From an uncultured Lachnospiraceae bacterium (lineage in GTDB: Bacteria > Bacillota > Clostridia > Lachnospirales > Lachnospiraceae), in NCBI GenBank assembly GCA_947003375.1, contig CAMQOJ010000025.1:1-17887 (forward strand): a stretch of 17,887 nucleotides of DNA, given 5' to 3'. A program made the position numbers and the translations under genes. Under the pieces are notes generated by a model. It saw only the letters and a list, made by a program, of their open reading frames with translations. It was not told the origin of the DNA and made no database searches. Below are positions 14,620 through 17,887 of the stretch, one piece after another. The first letter of the stretch is position 1; every line of letters starts with the position of its first letter.

Positions 14620-14937
14620 ATGGATATGAAAGCCAAAGAGATGACAAAAGATACGATGATGAATTTTGCGACTAAAACAATCATACGGAAGTGGGGAAAC
14701 AGTCAGGGAATCAGACTTTCAAAGGAAGTGCTGTCACAGATGGACTTAAAAGAGGATGATACGGTAGGAATCAGTATATATGATGGAAAAATGACTATTG
14801 AGAAAATCAATAAGCCGAAATATCTTAATTTACAGGAAAGGTTGGAGGCATTCTACAAAAGACCGCTTGAAGAGATTTATGTTGAAAACGAGCAAGAGGT
14901 TGATGTAGGGAATCCGGTAGGGGATGAAATGTGGTAA
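14620..14937 (+). CDS. mazE: MazE-type antitoxin, AbrB-like swapped-hairpin DNA-binding domain
   Basis: 105 aa. The core is KTIIRKWGNSQGIRLSKEVL followed by MDLKEDDTVGISIYDGKMTIEKI, the AbrB/MazE/SpoVT beta-hairpin fold (about residues 18-63) that binds operator DNA as a dimer. The acidic C-terminal tail (EEIYVENEQEVDVG) is the part that normally wraps and neutralises MazF. ATG 14620 has AGGGA 4 bases upstream; ATG 14626 is an alternative. It overlaps the toxin gene by 7 bases, the usual arrangement. Base composition is much more AT-rich than in ruvA, the ABC genes or ruvB, which suggests acquisition by transfer. Confidence 0.9.
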   Translation: MDMKAKEMTKDTMMNFATKTIIRKWGNSQGIRLSKEVLSQMDLKEDDTVGISIYDGKMTIEKINKPKYLNLQERLEAFYKRPLEEIYVENEQEVDVGNPVGDEMW

Positions 14938-15257
14938 CTTATAAACAAGGCGATATCATTGTCATGGATTTTGACCCTCAACAGGGGCATGAACAGCGAG
15001 GGAGGAGACCGGCAATCATTCTGAGCAATGATGTCCTGAACTATCATAGCTCATTAGCGCTTGTCTGTCCTATCACGAACACGAACAAAAGGCATCCATT
15101 TCATATTGAATTGGACAGGCGGACACAGACCACAGGCGTGATATTGTGCGATCAGGCAAAGATGCTGGATGTCAGAGCGAGGAACGCGCAGTTCAGAGAG
15201 GAATGCCCGGAGGATATCTGGAAGGAAGCCAGAGAGTTGATCATCAGCTTCATGTAA
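14931..15257 (+). CDS. mazF: MazF/PemK-type mRNA interferase toxin
   Basis: 108 aa. GDIIVMDFDPQQGHEQRGRR followed by PAIILSND is the N-terminal MazF/PemK signature, and VCPITN follows. By position E21, R26 and T49 correspond to conserved active-site region residues of E. coli MazF. The C-terminal half (GVILCDQAKMLDVRARN) resembles E. coli MazF (ADQVKSIAWRARG) more than the chromosomal B. subtilis EndoA type. The protein cleaves single-stranded mRNA at short motifs unless bound by MazE. It starts with GTG 14931, inside the end of mazE, with an AGGGG ribosome binding site about 7 bases upstream. The motifs look intact, so the toxin is probably active. Confidence 0.92.
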   Translation: MVTYKQGDIIVMDFDPQQGHEQRGRRPAIILSNDVLNYHSSLALVCPITNTNKRHPFHIELDRRTQTTGVILCDQAKMLDVRARNAQFREECPEDIWKEARELIISFM

Positions 15258-15275
15258 AGGGCTGCATATGGCGGC

Positions 15276-15308
15276 AAAGGCATTTGGTCTGTATTCCAGA
15301 TGCCTTTT
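15276..15308 (+). terminator. Intrinsic terminator after mazF
   Basis: AAAGGCATTTGG (15276-15287) pairs with CCAGATGCCTTT (15296-15307) with one G-T wobble, and the T-run extends to TTTT. It separates mazEF from ruvB. Confidence 0.65.
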
Positions 15309-15324
15309 CGTATGTGAAAAAAGC

Positions 15325-15353
15325 TTGCATAAGAAAACAAAAGAAGCTAAAAT
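15325..15353 (+). promoter_or_regulatory. Candidate promoter for ruvB
   Basis: TTGCAT (15325-15330), a 17-base A-rich spacer and TAAAAT (15348-15353) lie after the mazF terminator. Transcription would start near 15360, about 35 bases before the ruvB ATG. This would keep ruvB expressed despite its separation from ruvA. Confidence 0.65.
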
Positions 15354-15394
15354 AGATATGGCCTGTAAACAGATTGAGAGAAAGAGCAGAAACC

Positions 15395-16402
15395 ATGCCC
15401 AAGAGAATGATTGAGACGAATATAACGGAAGAGGACATCAAGATAGAAGGCTCCCTGCGCCCCCAGAAATTGGATGACTACATCGGTCAATCCAAGGTGA
15501 AGGAGACTCTGAAGATTTATATCGAGGCTGCGAAGCTGCGGGGGGACGCTCTGGACCATGTGCTCTTCTATGGGCCTCCGGGGTTGGGGAAGACCACGCT
15601 GGCGGGCATCATCGCCAATGAGATGGGCGTCCACGTAAAGGTCACCAGCGGTCCTGCCATCGAGAAGCCGGGGGAGATGGCCGCAATCCTGAACAACTTA
15701 GAGGAGGGAGACCTGCTGTTCGTGGACGAGATACACCGCCTGAACCGCCAGGTGGAGGAGGTGCTGTATCCCGCCATGGAGGACTATTGCATCGACATCA
15801 TGATAGGAAAGGGCTCCACGGCCCGTTCCGTGCGGCTGGATCTCCCCAAATTCACGCTGGTGGGGGCCACCACCAGGGCGGGGCTCCTGACAGCGCCCCT
15901 GCGGGACCGGTTCGGCATGATCCATCACCTGGAGTTCTATACTATAGAAGAACTGCAGCTGATCATCCTGCATTCGGCCCGGGTGCTGGAGGTGGAGGTG
16001 GAGCCGGAGGGCGCCCTGGAGATGGCCCGCCGCAGCAGAGGCACGCCCAGGCTTGCCAACCGCATCTTAAAGAGGGTGCGGGATTTCGCCCAGGTGAAAT
16101 ATGACGGCATCATCACCGAGGAGGTGGCCAGGACGGCCCTTGATTTGATGGACGTGGACAAGCTGGGGCTGGACCATATCGACCGAAACCTGCTGCTCAC
16201 TATGATTGAGAAGTTCGACGGGGGGCCTGTGGGGCTGGACACGCTTGCGGCAGCCATCGGGGAGGACGCCGGGACCATTGAGGACGTGTATGAGCCCTAT
16301 CTGATCAAGAATGGCTTCCTGAACCGCACGCCCCGGGGAAGGGTGGCCACGGAGCTGGCGTACCGGCATCTGGACTGCGGCGTCTATCGGCAGAAGCCGT
16401 GA
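15395..16402 (+). CDS. ruvB: Holliday junction branch migration DNA helicase RuvB
   Basis: 335 aa, the normal length. RuvB is an AAA+ ATPase ring that drives branch migration with RuvA. Visible elements are Walker A GPPGLGKT (60-67), Walker B LLFVDEIHR (D111, E112), sensor GATTRAG (157-163), the arginine finger in APLRDRF (R170), and the C-terminal winged-helix block (EKFDGGPVGLDTLAAAIGED, then RTPRGRVATELAYRHL). ATG 15395 (MPKRMIETNITEED) matches the N-terminus of relatives; the frame also has a TTG at 15374 and an ATG at 15407, and no strong ribosome binding site distinguishes them. It lies far from ruvA and has its own promoter-like sequence. Confidence 0.97.
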   Translation: MPKRMIETNITEEDIKIEGSLRPQKLDDYIGQSKVKETLKIYIEAAKLRGDALDHVLFYGPPGLGKTTLAGIIANEMGVHVKVTSGPAIEKPGEMAAILNNLEEGDLLFVDEIHRLNRQVEEVLYPAMEDYCIDIMIGKGSTARSVRLDLPKFTLVGATTRAGLLTAPLRDRFGMIHHLEFYTIEELQLIILHSARVLEVEVEPEGALEMARRSRGTPRLANRILKRVRDFAQVKYDGIITEEVARTALDLMDVDKLGLDHIDRNLLLTMIEKFDGGPVGLDTLAAAIGEDAGTIEDVYEPYLIKNGFLNRTPRGRVATELAYRHLDCGVYRQKP

Positions 16403-16488
16403 CGGGGGCTGCGGGAGGCTGGATGACTTAGACGGCCCGGGCGGGAGCCTGGACAGCGGAAATAAAATGGAGATTTACGAAGTAAGCT

Positions 16489-17472
16489 ATGAAGGAAATA
16501 AGGAAAACAACGAAAACCTTTAAAAAACTGACAATAATGTCATGTATGATGCTGACCTTGTGCCTTGCTGTCTCTGCCTGCGGCGGGAAAGATGAGGCGG
16601 AAGGGACAAAAGACACTGTCATGGGGTTAGAGCCCGTGGCGATTGGCGGGGAGTCGGAAGCCGGGACAGGCACATCCCAGGGGGAGGCTGCATCAGGCGA
16701 AAATCAGAATCCTTCGTCTGTCTCGGATTCCAATCAGGGGACAGCTGCGGAAGCCGATAATCCAGAATCGGACACTGCGCCTGCAGAAGACGGAAGCTCC
16801 GGCAGCGCAGACAGCACAGGCGGCGGGGAAAGCGCTGCCGCTGCGCCCCAGATTAATGTGGATATTCTGCGGGAGGCCCGGACGGACGATGGGGGAGAAG
16901 AAATCGTCTTTGCGGAATATCCCATGTTCACCCTGGCAGGAGACGGCAGCGCATACGGAGGGCTGTCGGCGGCGCTTGACGCCATAAACGCCCGGTACAA
17001 GTCGCAGAACGAGGCGCTGTTGGACGAGCTGCAGGAAAGCATCAAGGACTACAGGGAGTTTGTGGATCCTGCAGGGGTGTTCGGCCAGGGAACCAGCTCC
17101 CATATATACAGGTGCGACAGCGATGTAGTCAGTATCCTGGTCCTGCGTACCGTGAACATGGGAGGCCCCCATCCCAACAACTACTGGGACTATTACAACC
17201 TCAACGCCAAAACCGGAGAGAATCTGCAGTTGTCGCAGTTTGTGACCATGGATGAGGCGATGGTAGAGACCGTCATAGGGCAGCTCCATGAGAACTATCC
17301 CGAGGTGGAGTTCGACGATGCGGTGCTGAGAGCGGAGATACCGGAGCTCGTGGCGGGAGACAGCATCGGCTGGTGCTTTAATGAAGGGCAGATTGTCCTG
17401 GACTTCCCGGAGGGCTCCTTTGGATTCGGCCATGCGGTGGGGAGCCTGGGGGTAACGGTTCCTTTAGAGTGA
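16489..17472 (+). CDS. Lipoprotein with DUF3298/RsiV-like C-terminal domain
   Basis: 327 aa. A basic start (MKEIRKTTKTFKK) and hydrophobic stretch end in a lipobox, LAVSAC-GG (C31), so it is predicted to be lipid-anchored on the outside of the membrane. Residues about 35-120 are a low-complexity Ser/Gly/Glu/Ala linker. The globular part (about 120-327) contains VNMGGPHPNNYWDYYNLNAK, the mark of the DUF3298 fold shared by RsiV and PdaC, and ends with a GFGHAVGSLGVTVPL segment. RsiV binds lysozyme as an anti-sigma factor, but here there is no cytoplasmic domain and no sigma factor gene beside it. A ligand-binding or envelope role is therefore more likely; function is not assigned. The ribosome binding site before ATG 16489 is weak. 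Confidence 0.8.
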   Translation: MKEIRKTTKTFKKLTIMSCMMLTLCLAVSACGGKDEAEGTKDTVMGLEPVAIGGESEAGTGTSQGEAASGENQNPSSVSDSNQGTAAEADNPESDTAPAEDGSSGSADSTGGGESAAAAPQINVDILREARTDDGGEEIVFAEYPMFTLAGDGSAYGGLSAALDAINARYKSQNEALLDELQESIKDYREFVDPAGVFGQGTSSHIYRCDSDVVSILVLRTVNMGGPHPNNYWDYYNLNAKTGENLQLSQFVTMDEAMVETVIGQLHENYPEVEFDDAVLRAEIPELVAGDSIGWCFNEGQIVLDFPEGSFGFGHAVGSLGVTVPLE

Positions 17473-17518
17473 AGCGCTGATATGGACAGAGGCTGGCCGC
17501 AGGAGGTATTGCAAAAAT

Positions 17519-17560
17519 GTGAAAAAGAACAAGCTGAATAAGACGGTCGAGTACGTGTAA
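17519..17560 (+). pseudogene. 13-codon open frame with strong RBS, possible stump of an interrupted gene
   Basis: GTG 17519 to TAA 17558-17560 encodes MKKNKLNKTVEYV. AGGAGGT (17501-17507) lies 11 bases upstream, strong for so short a frame. The stop falls at the point where the sequence turns AT-rich toward hicA. This fits a normal gene start cut off by insertion of foreign DNA. It could equally be chance or a short peptide. Confidence 0.3.
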
Positions 17561-17582
17561 TGACAATAATTGTATGGGCACA

Positions 17583-17611
17583 TTGACCATTGTGTAATTA
17601 GTGCGTATAAT
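17583..17611 (+). promoter_or_regulatory. Near-consensus promoter for hicAB
   Basis: TTGACC (17583-17588), a 17-base spacer and a perfect TATAAT (17606-17611). Transcription would start around 17618, so the leader is barely longer than the AAGGAGG site (17619-17625). Confidence 0.8.
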
Positions 17612-17632
17612 ATAGCGTAAGGAGGACCACTA

Positions 17633-17806
17633 ATGAAGCAAAGGGATTTGATTAAGAAACTTGAAGATGCTGGATTTTCTTTTGAAAGACATGGCGGGAA
17701 TCATGACATATACAGAAGAGGCAGTGACATAGAAAAGATTCCAAGGCATAAGGAAGTTAATGAAAGTTTGGCAAGAATGATACTTAGAAAGTGGAAACTG
17801 CTATAA
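17633..17806 (+). CDS. hicA: HicA-type toxin (mRNA interferase)
   Basis: 57 aa, typical for HicA. The sequence is MKQRDLIKKLEDAGFSFERH, GGNHDIYRRG, then IPRHKEVNESLARMILRKW. The dsRNA-binding-like fold is recognisable and the catalytic histidine is present (H24 in GGNH), followed by the PRHKEV strand. It degrades mRNA when free of HicB. ATG 17633 has AAGGAGG (17619-17625) 7 bases upstream. The next gene starts 12 bases after its stop and looks like its antitoxin, in the usual hicA-hicB order. Base composition is clearly more AT-rich than the lipoprotein and ruvB before it, in line with horizontal acquisition. Confidence 0.9.
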   Translation: MKQRDLIKKLEDAGFSFERHGGNHDIYRRGSDIEKIPRHKEVNESLARMILRKWKLL

Positions 17807-17818
17807 GGAGTGAACTGT

Positions 17819-17887
17819 ATGAAACAGGTTCATCCAACTTTTATATTAAATAAAAATGATGATTCAGAACATCCCTTTTTGGTATGC
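17819..17887 (+). CDS. hicB: HicB-type antitoxin, N-terminal fragment (runs off window)
   Basis: Twenty-three codons are visible, starting MKQVHPTFILNKNDDSEHPF. ATG 17819 has AAGGAG (17805-17810) upstream, overlapping the hicA stop. The start resembles the first strand of HicB antitoxins (short basic start, then a beta-strand with acidic turn), but the fragment is too short for a firm call by itself. The assignment rests mainly on its position directly after hicA. Confidence 0.65.
   Translation, partial: MKQVHPTFILNKNDDSEHPFLVC

Noticed and set aside
16467..16523. 18-codon frame overlapping the start of the lipoprotein gene
   Set aside because: Weak upstream ribosome binding site and no distinctive sequence; likely chance.
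1..17887. CRISPR array, tRNA, rRNA or insertion sequence
   Set aside because: No regularly spaced repeats, no tRNA-like cloverleaf and no transposase or integrase motif were seen on either strand.

Overview
The window looks like a chromosomal segment of a fairly GC-rich member of the Lachnospiraceae (Clostridia). The reasons are the strong AGGAGG-type ribosome binding sites, the HacA/LeuC-type isopropylmalate dehydratase split into large and small subunits, the protein-level resemblance of RuvB, LeuC and the ROK fructokinase to that family, and a small DUF6440-like protein. The genus assignment is left open.

Region 1 (1-3943, + strand) is a sugar-metabolism group: the 3' end of a ROK-family fructokinase, a class I mannose-6-phosphate isomerase (manA) and two different Gfo/Idh/MocA oxidoreductases. 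The second oxidoreductase carries a six-cysteine insert. Region 2 (3944-5136) holds a hairpin-rich non-coding stretch and a DMT/EamA transporter on the - strand. Region 3 (5297-7533, + strand) is leuC-leuD with a good sigma-A type promoter, a structured leader, an unusually long leuC-leuD spacer and tandem hairpins at the end. Region 4 (7642-9634, + strand) is a MATE efflux protein followed 10 bases later by ruvA.

Region 5 (9635-15394) lies between ruvA and ruvB, genes that normally sit side by side. It holds a - strand cassette, in transcription order: two overlapping ABC half-transporters (each TMD fused to NBD), an XRE-TPR regulator and a DUF6440-like small protein. This is followed by an AT-rich mazEF-type toxin-antitoxin pair on the + strand with its own near-consensus promoter. 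A bidirectional terminator closes ruvA, and ruvB has its own promoter-like sequence directly upstream, so the split looks functional for both halves. Region 6 (15395-17472) is ruvB and a DUF3298/RsiV-like lipoprotein. Region 7 (17473-17887) switches sharply to AT-rich sequence and carries hicA (57 aa) and the start of hicB behind a near-consensus promoter. A 13-codon open frame with a strong ribosome binding site just before the switch may be the stump of an interrupted gene.

The most interesting items are the ruvA/ruvB split with its uncharacterised exporter-regulator cassette, two toxin-antitoxin modules in AT-rich patches within 3 kb, and the palindromic element at 3952-4123. No tRNA, rRNA, CRISPR array or transposase was seen.
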